Positions 1 to 8,800 of a stretch of 64,000 nt of DNA are shown in pieces; positions within the stretch are counted from its first letter, which is position 1; every line of letters starts with the position of its first letter. The notes beneath the pieces were generated by a model. That model worked only from the letters and a program-made list of their open reading frames with translations. It was not told the origin of the DNA and searched no databases. This DNA comes from Streptomyces anulatus (GTDB lineage Bacteria; Actinomycetota; Actinomycetes; Streptomycetales; Streptomycetaceae), in the NCBI RefSeq assembly GCF_000721175.1, contig NZ_JOEZ01000011.1, positions 99,381-163,380 on the forward strand, given 5' to 3'. The position numbers and the translations under genes are program-made.

Positions 1-7
1 GGAATGC

Positions 8-1108
8 ATGACCCCCAACGCCCCCGGCGCCCCTCTCCGCGTCGCCCTCGTCGGCTACGGCCTGGCCGGCTCCGTCTTCCACGCGCCGCTGGTCTCCGCG
101 ACCGATGGCCTGGTCCTCGACACGGTCGTCACGTCGAACGAGGAGCGCCGGGCCGAGGCCCGTGCCGCGTTCCCCGACGTCCGCTTCGCCGCCTCGCCGG
201 ACGAGCTGTGGGAGCGCGCCGGCGAGCTGGACCTGGTCGTGATCGCCACCCCGAACAAGACGCACGTCCCGCTGGCGACGGCCGCGCTGAAGGCCGGGCT
301 GCCGGTGGTCGTGGACAAGCCGGTCGCCGGGACCGCCGACGAGGCGCGCGAGCTCGCCGCCCTCGCCGAGGAGCGCGGGCTGCTGCTCTCGGTCTTCCAG
401 AACCGCCGCTGGGACGGCGACTTCCGGACGCTCGCCGCGCTGATCGCCGACGGCGAGCTGGGCGAGGTGCAGCGCTTCGAGTCCCGCTTCGAGCGCTGGC
501 GGCCGCAGCCGAAGGGCGGCTGGCGCGAGTCGGGCGACCCGGACGAGATCGGCGGTCTGCTGTACGACCTGGGCAGCCATGTCGTCGACCAGGCGCTGGC
601 GCTGTTCGGCCCGGCGGTCCAGGTGTACGCCGAGTCCGACGTGCGGCGTCCCGGCGCGGCCGCGGACGACGACACGTTCCTCGCGATCACCCACGCCGAC
701 GGGGTCCGTTCGCACCTGTACGTCAGCGCCACGACGGCCCAGCTCGGCCCGCGCTTCCGGGTGCTGGGCTCGGAGGCGGGCTATGTGAAGTACGGCCTGG
801 ACCCGCAGGAGGCGGCGCTGCGCGAGGGCCTGCGCCCGGGGGCCGGTGAGCCGTGGGGCGAGGAGGCGGAGGAGCTGTGGGGCCGCATCGGTTCCGGCGA
901 GTCCCCGCTGACCGGTGGCGGCACCCCGGTCCATACGCTGCCCGGCGACTACCCCGCGTACTACGCCGCCGTCGTCGCAGCGGTGCGCGGCACCGGCCGG
1001 AACCCGGTCACCGCGCTCCAGGCCGCCGCCGCGCTGGACGTCCTGGAGGCCGCCCGCCGCTCGGCCCGCGAAGGCGTCTCGGTCACTCTCCTCCCCCACT
1101 CGGGGTGA
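8..1108 (+). CDS. Gfo/Idh/MocA family NAD(P)-dependent oxidoreductase
   Basis: A 366-residue dehydrogenase of the Gfo/Idh/MocA family, which oxidises or reduces sugar, cyclitol or related hydroxyls with NAD(P). The Rossmann fold opens with ALVGYGLAGS near residue 13. The usual EKP loop appears as DKPVAG near residue 105, and the C-terminal alpha/beta domain carries the GGLLYDLGSHVVDQ helix with the family histidine. Length is typical. The start is the ATG at position 8; anything further upstream lies outside the window. The gene converges on the FAH-family hydrolase with only 70 bp between them. The substrate cannot be inferred from context. Confidence 0.9.
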   Translation: MTPNAPGAPLRVALVGYGLAGSVFHAPLVSATDGLVLDTVVTSNEERRAEARAAFPDVRFAASPDELWERAGELDLVVIATPNKTHVPLATAALKAGLPVVVDKPVAGTADEARELAALAEERGLLLSVFQNRRWDGDFRTLAALIADGELGEVQRFESRFERWRPQPKGGWRESGDPDEIGGLLYDLGSHVVDQALALFGPAVQVYAESDVRRPGAAADDDTFLAITHADGVRSHLYVSATTAQLGPRFRVLGSEAGYVKYGLDPQEAALREGLRPGAGEPWGEEAEELWGRIGSGESPLTGGGTPVHTLPGDYPAYYAAVVAAVRGTGRNPVTALQAAAALDVLEAARRSAREGVSVTLLPHSG

Positions 1109-1178
1109 GCGGGGCGCCGTACACGGGGTGAGCGGGGCGCCGTCACCGTATGCGTGACGACGCCCCGGGCTTCACGGT

Positions 1179-2039
1179 TCAGGCCCCCTTCAGCTCCTGC
1201 CGCTGCCGTCCGAGCCCCTCCACCTCCAGCTCCACCACGTCGCCCGCCCTCAGGTACGGCTTCGGCTCGGGCTGCCCCAGCGCGACCCCGGCCGGCGTAC
1301 CGGTGTTGATCACGTCGCCCGGGTGGAGCGTCATGAAGTGGCTGAGGTAGCGGACGACCTCGCCGACCGGGAAGATCTGCTCGGCCGTGGTGCCGTTCTG
1401 CTTCAGCTCGCCGTTGACCCACAGCCGCAGCGGCAGGGCCTGCGGGTCGGGCACCTCGTCGGCGGTGACCAGCCAGGGGCCCAGCGGGTTGAACGTCTCG
1501 CAGTTCTTGCCCTTGTCCCAGGTGCCGCCGCGCTCGATCTGGAACTCGCGCTCGGACACGTCGTGCGCGGTGGCGTACCCGGCGACGTGCGCGAGGCCCT
1601 CCTCGGCCGTCTCCAGATAGCGGGCGGTGCGCCCGACGACGACGGCGAGCTCGACCTCCCAGTCGGTCTTGCGGCTGCCGCGCGGCACCAGGACCGTGTC
1701 GTCGGGCCCGACGACGGTGTCGGGGGCCTTGAGGAACAGGATGGGTTCCGCCGGGATCTCCGCACCCGTCTCGGCGGCGTGGTCGTGGTAGTTCAGCCCG
1801 ATGCACACGATCTTGCCGATGCGCCCGAGCGGCGGGCCGATCCGCAGCCCCGTCGCGTCCAGGGCGGGCAGCGCACCGGGCGCCTCGGCGGCCGCCCGTA
1901 CCCGGGCGAGCGCACAGGCGTCGGCGAGCAGCTCACCGTCGATGTCGGGGACGATCCCCGACAGATCACGCAGAGTCCCGTCGCGGTCGAGAAGTGCGGG
2001 GCGCTCGGCGCCCGCCGTACCGACTCGAAGCAGCTTCAA
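1179..2039 (-). CDS. fumarylacetoacetate hydrolase (FAH) family protein
   Basis: A 286-residue FAH-family enzyme; members hydrolyse or decarboxylate acyl-pyruvate and 2-oxo-diacid substrates using a Mg2+ site. Visible family blocks are KIVCIGLNYHDHAAE, ILFLKAPDTVVGPDD, DWEVELAVVVG (metal acids) and NTGTPAGVALG. The start is assigned to a TTG at 2039. GAGGAG lies 8 nt upstream of it (plus-strand 2048–2053), and the reading frame above it is a proline/arginine stretch without family similarity. A longer frame opens at 2129 but is unlikely. The exact substrate is unknown; such genes often serve aromatic or sugar-acid catabolism. Confidence 0.88.
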   Translation of the reverse strand: MKLLRVGTAGAERPALLDRDGTLRDLSGIVPDIDGELLADACALARVRAAAEAPGALPALDATGLRIGPPLGRIGKIVCIGLNYHDHAAETGAEIPAEPILFLKAPDTVVGPDDTVLVPRGSRKTDWEVELAVVVGRTARYLETAEEGLAHVAGYATAHDVSEREFQIERGGTWDKGKNCETFNPLGPWLVTADEVPDPQALPLRLWVNGELKQNGTTAEQIFPVGEVVRYLSHFMTLHPGDVINTGTPAGVALGQPEPKPYLRAGDVVELEVEGLGRQRQELKGA

Positions 2040-2178
2040 CGGTCCAGCTCCTCTTGGTCGAGGTGGAGGGCCCTCCGGCGGGTTGCGGCCGGCGGAGGAC
2101 TTGGCTGATCGTCCAAGAGATGTGAACACTCCGCAAGACCTCGTTCACACACTGGACCGGCGCATCGGCCGCTCCGGG

Positions 2179-2949
2179 TCACGCCGCCGTGGCCATGGCG
2201 CCCCCGCCGACCGGCATGTCGCGGTAGAGCCAGGCCCGCTCGATCGCGGTCCACGTGGTCGTGGTGACGACGTACAGGGCGGCGGCCAGCGGGACGACGG
2301 CCACGGTGATCAGAGTGAAGAAGGACAGCAGCGGCATGAGCTTCGTCATCGCGCCCATGCCGGGCACGGCCTGTCCGTCCGGTCCTGCGGCGGGCGTCAT
2401 CGGGTTGGCGGCCATCTGCCGCTTGGTGCGTCCGTAGTTGAACGTGGCGACGGCGGCGACGATCGCGAAGAGCCCCAGGTAGACCCACCCCTGTGCGCCG
2501 AACATCCCGCCGTGCGCGAGGGCGTCGTGCCAGCGCCCGCCGAGCGGTGCGCCGAGCAGGTCGTGGCTGAGCAGCGCGTTGGGCTCGCCGCCGATGGAGC
2601 TGCTGGAGAACAGGTGGTAGAGCAGGAAGAACGCGGGCATCTGGAGCAGGCTCGGCAGGCAGCCGGAGAGCGGCGACACCTTCTCGGCGGCATGCAGTTC
2701 CATGATCGCCTTCTGCATCCGCTCGGGGTTCTTGCCGTGCTTCCTGCGGAGTTCGGCGATCTGCGGCTGGAGCCGGCTGCGGGCCTTCTGCCCGCGTGCG
2801 GCGGCCCGCGACAGAGGGTGGACGGCGAGCCGCACGAGCGCGGTGAACAGGATGATCGCGGCGGCGGTGGACGCGGTTCGGAAGAGCGGTTCGAGCAGAT
2901 CGGCGAGGGAGCCGACCAGGCTCGCGAAGGCGGACATGAAGGCGGACAT
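2179..2949 (-). CDS. yidC: YidC/Oxa1-family membrane protein insertase (paralogue)
   Basis: A 256-residue membrane insertase homologue. YidC/Oxa1 proteins help Sec substrates and small proteins enter the membrane. It shows a first membrane segment at about residues 29–45. A positively charged cytoplasmic region follows (RGQKARSRLQPQIAELRRKH), then family motifs around SGCLPSLLQMPAFFLLYHLF, then three more hydrophobic segments. It is shorter than the housekeeping YidC found next to rpmH/rnpA in most actinobacteria, so it is probably a second copy. The start at 2949 has GGAGGG 7 nt upstream. The DUF6412 gene just upstream is in the same orientation, an arrangement common in streptomycetes. Confidence 0.88.
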   Translation of the reverse strand: MSAFMSAFASLVGSLADLLEPLFRTASTAAAIILFTALVRLAVHPLSRAAARGQKARSRLQPQIAELRRKHGKNPERMQKAIMELHAAEKVSPLSGCLPSLLQMPAFFLLYHLFSSSSIGGEPNALLSHDLLGAPLGGRWHDALAHGGMFGAQGWVYLGLFAIVAAVATFNYGRTKRQMAANPMTPAAGPDGQAVPGMGAMTKLMPLLSFFTLITVAVVPLAAALYVVTTTTWTAIERAWLYRDMPVGGGAMATAA

Positions 2950-3064
2950 GGGTGAGCCCTCCGGGGGTCTCGTCGTGCCGGGAGGTACCTGCGAGAAGGC
3001 AGGTACGGGTGATCACTCGGCATGACGACCGGCGCGGGGCGCACCCGGTCACGGGTGCACCGCA

Positions 3065-3097
3065 CGTACGAGAGGTACGAGAGGTACGAGAGGTACG
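3065..3097. repeat. 9-bp tandem repeat (gtacgagag)
   Basis: Three full copies and a partial fourth of the 9-mer gtacgagag lie in the 170-bp gap between the DUF6412 and YidC genes. No gene is seen in this gap. Function unknown; it may simply be slippage-derived DNA in a transcribed spacer. Confidence 0.7.
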
Positions 3098-3119
3098 AAC
3101 CAGAGGTGCGGGGCTTCCC

Positions 3120-3452
3120 CTACGCGGCGGCCGTCAGGAGGGCGCGCCCGGGTGCTCGGGGCCTGGTGCGGCCCCGGGCGTCGGGGTCACGTTGCGGGAG
3201 GAACGCGGTGCGTTGCTCCCGGTCCCTGATGGCCGTACGGACCCGGGTGCGGGGCACCGGGGGCGCGCAGCGGGCGCTGATGACGGAGCAGACGAGGAGC
3301 GCGGAGCCGGCGGCGGCGGTGGCGGCGAGCGCGACCGCTGCGGAGAGGCTGCCGCCCTCGGCGAGGAGGACCTCGGTGAGGAAGAGGACGAGGAGCCCGG
3401 CGGGCCGGAGCAGCCGGGCGAAGGCGCGGCGCAGGGTGTTGGCGTCCCGCAC
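3120..3452 (-). CDS. DUF6412 domain-containing small membrane protein
   Basis: A small protein of about 110 residues with one long hydrophobic region (LLVLFLTEVLLAEGGSLSAA onward, two closely spaced helices). It ends in a basic tail with RTAFLPQRDPDARGRTRPRAPG, a block I recognise from actinobacterial DUF6412 proteins encoded beside YidC paralogues. The GTG at 3452 is chosen because GGAGG sits 8 nt upstream. An ATG at 3497 is in frame but its AAAGGAG is about 14 nt away. The function is unknown; the position upstream of yidC suggests co-expression. Confidence 0.75.
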   Translation of the reverse strand: MRDANTLRRAFARLLRPAGLLVLFLTEVLLAEGGSLSAAVALAATAAAGSALLVCSVISARCAPPVPRTRVRTAIRDREQRTAFLPQRDPDARGRTRPRAPGRALLTAAA

Positions 3453-3574
3453 GGTGTGCACCTCCCGTCCCTCGTACCGCTCATGCGCACCGTTCATCGA
3501 AGTGAACGGCACTCCTTTCGTTATACACGATGATCGGATACGTCCCGGGCGGCCTGGTGAGGAGGCCGCGTCCG

Positions 3575-4408
3575 TCACCGCGGGCGCATCGAGGTCAGCT
3601 TCCCCCAGACGACGAGCCGGTAGCGGGAGCTGAACTCGGGGGTGCAGGTGGTCAGGGTGAGGTAGTAGCCGGGAGTGCTGTAGCCGACGGACGTCGTGAT
3701 GTTGCTGCGCGGCACGGGCGCGATGACCCCGCTGTCCGAGGGGGCGGTCCGCGCGAGGCGTTTGTCGACGGTGTACGTGTAGACGGCGTCCCGGGTCTCG
3801 ACGGTGATCCGGTCGCCGCTCCGCAGCCGGTCGATTCGCCGGAAGGGCTCGCCGTGGGTGTTGCGGTGCCCGGCGAGCGCGAAGTTCCCGGCCCGCCCGG
3901 CCTGTGCGGTGCGGGCGTAGTGCCCGACGTACCCCCGGTCGAGCACCCCGCCCTTGCTGGTGCCCTCGGCGACGGGGGCGGTGAGCCCGATCCGGGGGAT
4001 GCGCAGCACGGCGTACGCCTGGTCCCAGCGGGGAGCGGTACGGGAACGGGCCGGGGCAGGGGCATCGGATGCCGCCGGGCCGGCCGGCACGCCCTCGCCC
4101 CCACGGCCGGAGGGCGAGGGACCGGGGCTCCCCTCCCGCGCACCGCCACCGTCGGTGCTTTCCGGAACCGGCTCGTCCCACTCCCGCTGCAGGCTCCGGA
4201 CGGTGCGCCCGGCGTCGGCGCGCGCCTCGCGGTTGGTCCACCACAGCTGATGGGCGACGAGGAGCAGCAGCACGACACCGAGGGTCACGACGAGCTCGGC
4301 GGACACCCACAGCCCCCGGGCGAGGAGGTGCGGACCGCCGCCCCCGCGTCCGCGCACGGCCGGCGGAACCCCGATCCCGCGTCCTCCCGCAGCTCCGCGC
4401 CTCCGCAT
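3575..4408 (-). CDS. class E sortase
   Basis: A 277-residue membrane-anchored transpeptidase. Sortases cut secreted proteins at a C-terminal sorting signal and join them to the cell wall; class E enzymes of Streptomyces recognise LAXTG-type signals. A membrane helix is seen at about residues 38–53, then a Pro/Gly/Ser-rich linker (about 85–125). The catalytic domain contains ALAGHRNTHG (His181), TLTTCTPEF (Cys255) and a downstream Arg at about 264. The start at 4408 has GGGAGGGG 8 nt upstream; the open frame above it lies in low-complexity DNA and is not expected to be translated. No sorting-signal substrate gene is adjacent. Confidence 0.9.
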   Translation of the reverse strand: MRRRGAAGGRGIGVPPAVRGRGGGGPHLLARGLWVSAELVVTLGVVLLLLVAHQLWWTNREARADAGRTVRSLQREWDEPVPESTDGGGAREGSPGPSPSGRGGEGVPAGPAASDAPAPARSRTAPRWDQAYAVLRIPRIGLTAPVAEGTSKGGVLDRGYVGHYARTAQAGRAGNFALAGHRNTHGEPFRRIDRLRSGDRITVETRDAVYTYTVDKRLARTAPSDSGVIAPVPRSNITTSVGYSTPGYYLTLTTCTPEFSSRYRLVVWGKLTSMRPR

Positions 4409-4439
4409 CGAGGTCACCCCTCCCGCTCCGTCGTCACCC

Positions 4440-4590
4440 TTCCGGTACGGCGCACAGGTCCCGCACGGCGCGCACGGCATGCACGGATCCGCACGGCGCG
4501 CACGGCGCACACGGCATGCACGGACCCGCACGGCGCGCACCGTAAGTGCACGGCGCGCAGGGCAGGGACACGGCGCGCACGGTAGGGGCA
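4440..4590. repeat. degenerate cacggcgcgcacggc repeat tract
   Basis: About 150 bp between the sortase and the SEC-C gene made of imperfect copies of cacggcgcgcacggcatg, with embedded gcatgc and gcgcgc palindromes. The long reading frames crossing it are compositional artefacts. It sits upstream of the divergent sortase start, so it may affect promoter structure, but no known element is recognised. Confidence 0.7.
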
Positions 4591-4676
4591 AACCCCACAA
4601 CTCTCCAGACTTCTCCCGCTTCTCATCCCCCGCCCTCTTCTCCCCGCCGTCGCCGTCCGGCAGTACCGTGTGGTCC

Positions 4677-5684
4677 ATGCGCCCCGACACGCCTGCCGAC
4701 CACACCACCGAAGCCGAGCGTCTGCTCCGCACCGCGGCGCAGTACCCCGAGGACCACGAACCGCTGATCCTCCAGGCCGCGGCCCACCTGGAACTCGCGG
4801 GAGACCGCGCCCGCGCGAGCACGCTCTACGACGACCTGCTCGGGGCTCCCGAGGCCTCCGTCGACAACCCGCACCTGATCAAGGCCCTGAAAGCGGCCAA
4901 CCTCTGGGAGTACGGCCACGAGGCCGAGGCCCGGGCGATCATCGACGGCATCCGTGCCGCGGGCCCGCTGGACGCGGCGCCGTGGCAGGTGGCCGCGGAG
5001 ACGCTGGAGGCGCACGACGAGCTGGAGTCGGCGCACGACGTCCTCTCGACCGCGCTGACCCTGCTGATGGCCCCCGGCGAGGAGGTCCCGTACGCCGTCC
5101 AGTCCCTGCTGACCGGCCGCCACCGGGTGCGCAGGCTGATGGGCCTGGACCACGACACGTGGGACGAGCTGGCCGGCGAGCTGCACACGGCCCCGGTACC
5201 CCTGGACGAACTCCACGACCCCAAGCGCCTGTGGTCGCTGGGCTCCTCGGACCCGGTCGAGCTGAAGGCCGAGATCACCCGCCTCCGCGCGGAGCTGGGC
5301 ACCTACCGCACGGCCCTCTCCCGCCCGTTCCCGGTCGCCGTCCTGCACTGGCCCGAGCACGAACTACGCGAACTGCTCACCGCGTACCCGGCGTTGACCG
5401 AGGAGTACGTGGACCGCGCCACACACCTGGACCGCCTGGAGACCGCGCTCCGCGACCTCCACGCGGCGGGCACCCCGAACCTGGGCATCGTGACGGGCAC
5501 GGTCCCCTCGTACGAGGCGTTCGCCGCCTCCGAGGCCGCGTCCCCGGCCGCCCCGGGCCTCCTCCCCCAGTACGCCACCACCCTCGCCGCCCGGGGCCGC
5601 GCCGTCCCATGGCCCCCGTCGCGCACGGCTGCCTGCTGGTGCGGGTCGGGGGAGGCTTATGGGGGGTGCCACGGGCGCGGGTGA
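4677..5684 (+). CDS. TPR-like protein with C-terminal SEC-C zinc motif
   Basis: A 335-residue cytoplasmic protein. The first two thirds are alanine/leucine-rich helical repeats resembling TPR units (for example PLILQAAAHLELAGDRARA). The middle has a short coiled region (LKAEITRLRAELGTYR). The C-terminus has CWCGSGEAYGGCHG, the CxC-x8-CH pattern of the SEC-C zinc-binding motif seen in SecA tails. The start is the ATG at 4677, immediately before the similarity begins. No clear Shine–Dalgarno is seen, so the mRNA may be leaderless. The function is not known; SEC-C proteins may contact SecB-like partners or ribosomes. Confidence 0.82.
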   Translation: MRPDTPADHTTEAERLLRTAAQYPEDHEPLILQAAAHLELAGDRARASTLYDDLLGAPEASVDNPHLIKALKAANLWEYGHEAEARAIIDGIRAAGPLDAAPWQVAAETLEAHDELESAHDVLSTALTLLMAPGEEVPYAVQSLLTGRHRVRRLMGLDHDTWDELAGELHTAPVPLDELHDPKRLWSLGSSDPVELKAEITRLRAELGTYRTALSRPFPVAVLHWPEHELRELLTAYPALTEEYVDRATHLDRLETALRDLHAAGTPNLGIVTGTVPSYEAFAASEAASPAAPGLLPQYATTLAARGRAVPWPPSRTAACWCGSGEAYGGCHGRG

Positions 5685-5708
5685 ACGCCCGCTGCACGTT
5701 TTTGACAG

Positions 5709-5742
5709 GGGCCGTTGCCTGCGAATTCGCGGGCAACGGCCC
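5709..5742. terminator. strong palindromic hairpin after the SEC-C gene
   Basis: Arms gggccgttgcc (5709–5719) and ggcaacggccc (5732–5742) pair perfectly over 11 bp. The loop is itself the palindrome gcgaattcgc, so nearly the whole 34 bp is self-complementary. It lies 25 bp after the SEC-C stop and 90 bp before the helicase gene. A transcription terminator is most likely, although no U-tract follows; attenuation of the helicase mRNA is an alternative. Confidence 0.65.
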
Positions 5743-5833
5743 TTGCTGGTCTCACCGGCCATCGCCCCGGCTGTCAGGCCTCCTTGATACAACTGCAGAT
5801 GCAGTACGCAGCCAAATGAGGGGGACTCGGGGC

Positions 5834-8800
5834 ATGCCAAACGACATTTCGGGCGACGCGCCAGTTGCCGGGCTCTATGAATCGCTCATCACGCATCGAC
5901 TCGCCGAGCGGATGAAGCAGCTCGACTCCACTGGTTGGCGTCCGATCGATGCCTCAGTCGGCAAGGAATCAGCACCCCATGTACTCGCCCGCCATATCGG
6001 CGCCACAGTGAGGCGGGTGTTCCAGGGCCTCTCCCCTGCCGAACAGGTGATAGCGGCCAATCACATCCTCGAATCGCTTAGCACGATCGAGGGTGCGACA
6101 GAGTGGATCGATCTCGTCACCGATGGGCCGCGACAGCTGTTGGCCGTCGCGGAACAGGAGGCACCGGGCGTCTACGCCATACGCCCAGCGACGCCGTTGT
6201 CCGAGACGGCACTCATTACGAACTCCCCTGAAGACCCCAGTCTCGGCTTCGAGCTGCGCGCCGAGCTGGCCACTGCCGACCGAGTCGACCTCCTCTGCGC
6301 ATTCGTGAAGTGGCACGGCCTCCGCGTCCTCGAAAAGTCCCTGTCGTCGGCGCGCGAGCGCGGTATTCCCATCCGTGTACTCACGACGACGTACATCGGC
6401 GCCACCGAACGCCGCGCCCTGGACCGACTGGTGCGGGACTTCGGCGCCGAGGTCAAGGTCAACTACGAGCTCCGCTCCACACGTCTGCACGCCAAGGCGT
6501 GGCTCTTTCGCCGTGCCAGCGGCTTCGACACTGCATACGTCGGCAGCTCGAACCTCTCCAAGGCTGCCCTCCTGGATGGGCTGGAATGGAACGTCCGCCT
6601 CTCCTCCGTCGCGACGCCCTCGGTGATCCGCAAGTTCGAGGCGACCTTCGACGCCTACTGGAGTGAGCCCGCTTTCGAGTCGTACGACCCTGACAGGGAC
6701 GCAGAGCGGCTGGACTACGCCTTGTCCCGCGCGGGTGGCGGCAGTCGCCCGGGATCTACGGGCATCACCCTTTCCGGCCTAGAGGTCCGCCCGTACCCTC
6801 ACCAACGAGACATGCTCGAACGTCTCGAAGTCGAACGCACGGTGCATGACCGGCACCAGAACCTCCTCGTCGCAGCAACGGGTACCGGTAAGACCGTCAT
6901 GGCGGCGCTGGACTACAAGCGCCTGCGCCAGGCGCTCGGCCGCGACCCGCGCCTGCTCTTCGTAGCGCATCGCAAGGAGATCCTGGAACAATCCTTGCGC
7001 GTCTACCAGAACGTCCTCATCGATGCGAACTTCGGTGAGTTGTTGCTCAGTGGTGAGATCCCCAGCCGCTGGAACCACGTGTTCGCCAGCGTCCAGTCAC
7101 TCACGCCGCAGGCCCTGGGCCGCATCGCCCCGGATCACTTCGACATCATCGTGATCGACGAGTTCCATCACGGCACGTCGCCCACCTACCGCAAGATCAT
7201 GGATCACTTCCAGCCCCAGGAGCTCTTGGGCCTGACAGCGACCCCGGAGCGCATGGATGGATTGAACATCCAGGACGAGTTTTTCGACGGCCGGATCGCG
7301 GCGGAGATGCGGCTCTGGGAGGCGCTGGAGAACGATCTCCTCAGCCCCTTCCACTACTTCGGGGTCACCGACAACACGGACATGAGTGCTGTCACATGGA
7401 AGCGTGGAGCCTACGACTCAACTGCGCTGAGCAATCTGTTCACGGGCAACGACGCACGAGCTCGGCTCGTGGTGGCCGCAGTGAAGGACAAGGTCACCGA
7501 CCCTGGTTCGATGCGCGCCCTGGGATTCTGCGTATCGGTCGCACACGCGCACTTCATGGCTGATTTCTTCCGACAGGCAGGCCTCAACGCTGTCGCGCTG
7601 TCTGGTGAAACTCCAGCACCCGACCGCAAGAAAGCACTTGAGGACCTGCGCTCGGGATCACTCCAAGTCATCTTCTCCGTGGACCTGTTCAACGAGGGTC
7701 TTGACATCCCCGACGTCGATACCCTGCTCCTGCTGCGCCCCACCTCCAGCGCCACGGTTTTCCTTCAACAGCTTGGCCGCGGATTGCGTCGCACCGACGA
7801 CAAGGCCGTCCTCACCGTCTTGGACTTCATCGGTCAGCACCGCAAGGAGTTCCGGTTCGAGGAGCAGTTCCGCGCTCTGACGAATCTGACGCGCAACCGC
7901 CTCCTCGACAACATCGAGCAGGACTTCCCCCAACTGCCTTCTGGCTGCCAGATCATCCTTGAGACGAAAGCCAAGGAACTGATCATGGACAACATCCGCT
8001 CACAGATCGCGGTCAACGTCACACAGTTGACCCGTGAGGTCGCTTCCTACGCGAACCCGCGTCTTGCAGACTTCCTCAAGGAGAGCGGTCGGGACCTCAA
8101 AGAGCTGTACCGAGGCAACGGAAATTCATGGACAGGCCTGTTGCGTCGAGCGAAGCTCCTCGACGCAACAGGCCCTGAAGGCGAGTTGCCCCTCCTCAAG
8201 CGGGTCTCGGCCTTCCTGCATGTCGATGACCCGCTGCGCGTTGCGGCATACAGCAAGTTGCTGGCCGATGACGCTCCTGCCTACGACGAGCTCAGCGAGC
8301 AGGAACAGGGGTACGCCCGCATGTTCTTCTTCTCGCTCTGGCCGTTGGGCGGGGGCTTCCCCAGCTACCAGGCAGGGCTGGACACACTGCTCCATCAGCC
8401 ATCGTTCCGGGACGAGTTGCATCAAGTACTCGCTCACGTCCTACAGCAGGCCGACCACGTTCCCTTGCCGCTCCTCGGGACGCACGCCACCATCCCCCTG
8501 ACTGTCCACGCTTCGTACAGCCGCGAAGAGATTCTCCCCGCACTGGGCCAGGCCTCCGTGGACGGCCGCAAACCGGGGCACTTCCGCGAAGGCGTGAAGT
8601 GGTGCGAGAACATCCAAACCGATGCCCTGCTTGTCACGCTGGAGAAGGACGAGAAGGACTTCTCACCCGAGACCCGCTACAGGGACTACGCCCTCAACGA
8701 CTCGCTGTTCCACTGGGAGTCGCAGAACCAGACTTCGGAGCACTCACCCACCGGCGTCCGCTATCAGACCCACAAGGAGAAGGGCACTCACGTCCTACTC

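Noticed and set aside
961..1806. Long minus-strand frame across the oxidoreductase 3' end and FAH gene
   Set aside because: It is an out-of-frame shadow rich in Arg/Ala with no family similarity; the FAH frame with a TTG start and good ribosome site explains the region.
3065..3097. CRISPR-like repeat
   Set aside because: The 9-bp units are directly adjacent without spacers; it is a simple tandem repeat.
3530..4585. Plus-strand frame opposite the sortase
   Set aside because: Antisense shadow; composition is the usual high-GC artefact and the sortase on the other strand has all catalytic motifs.
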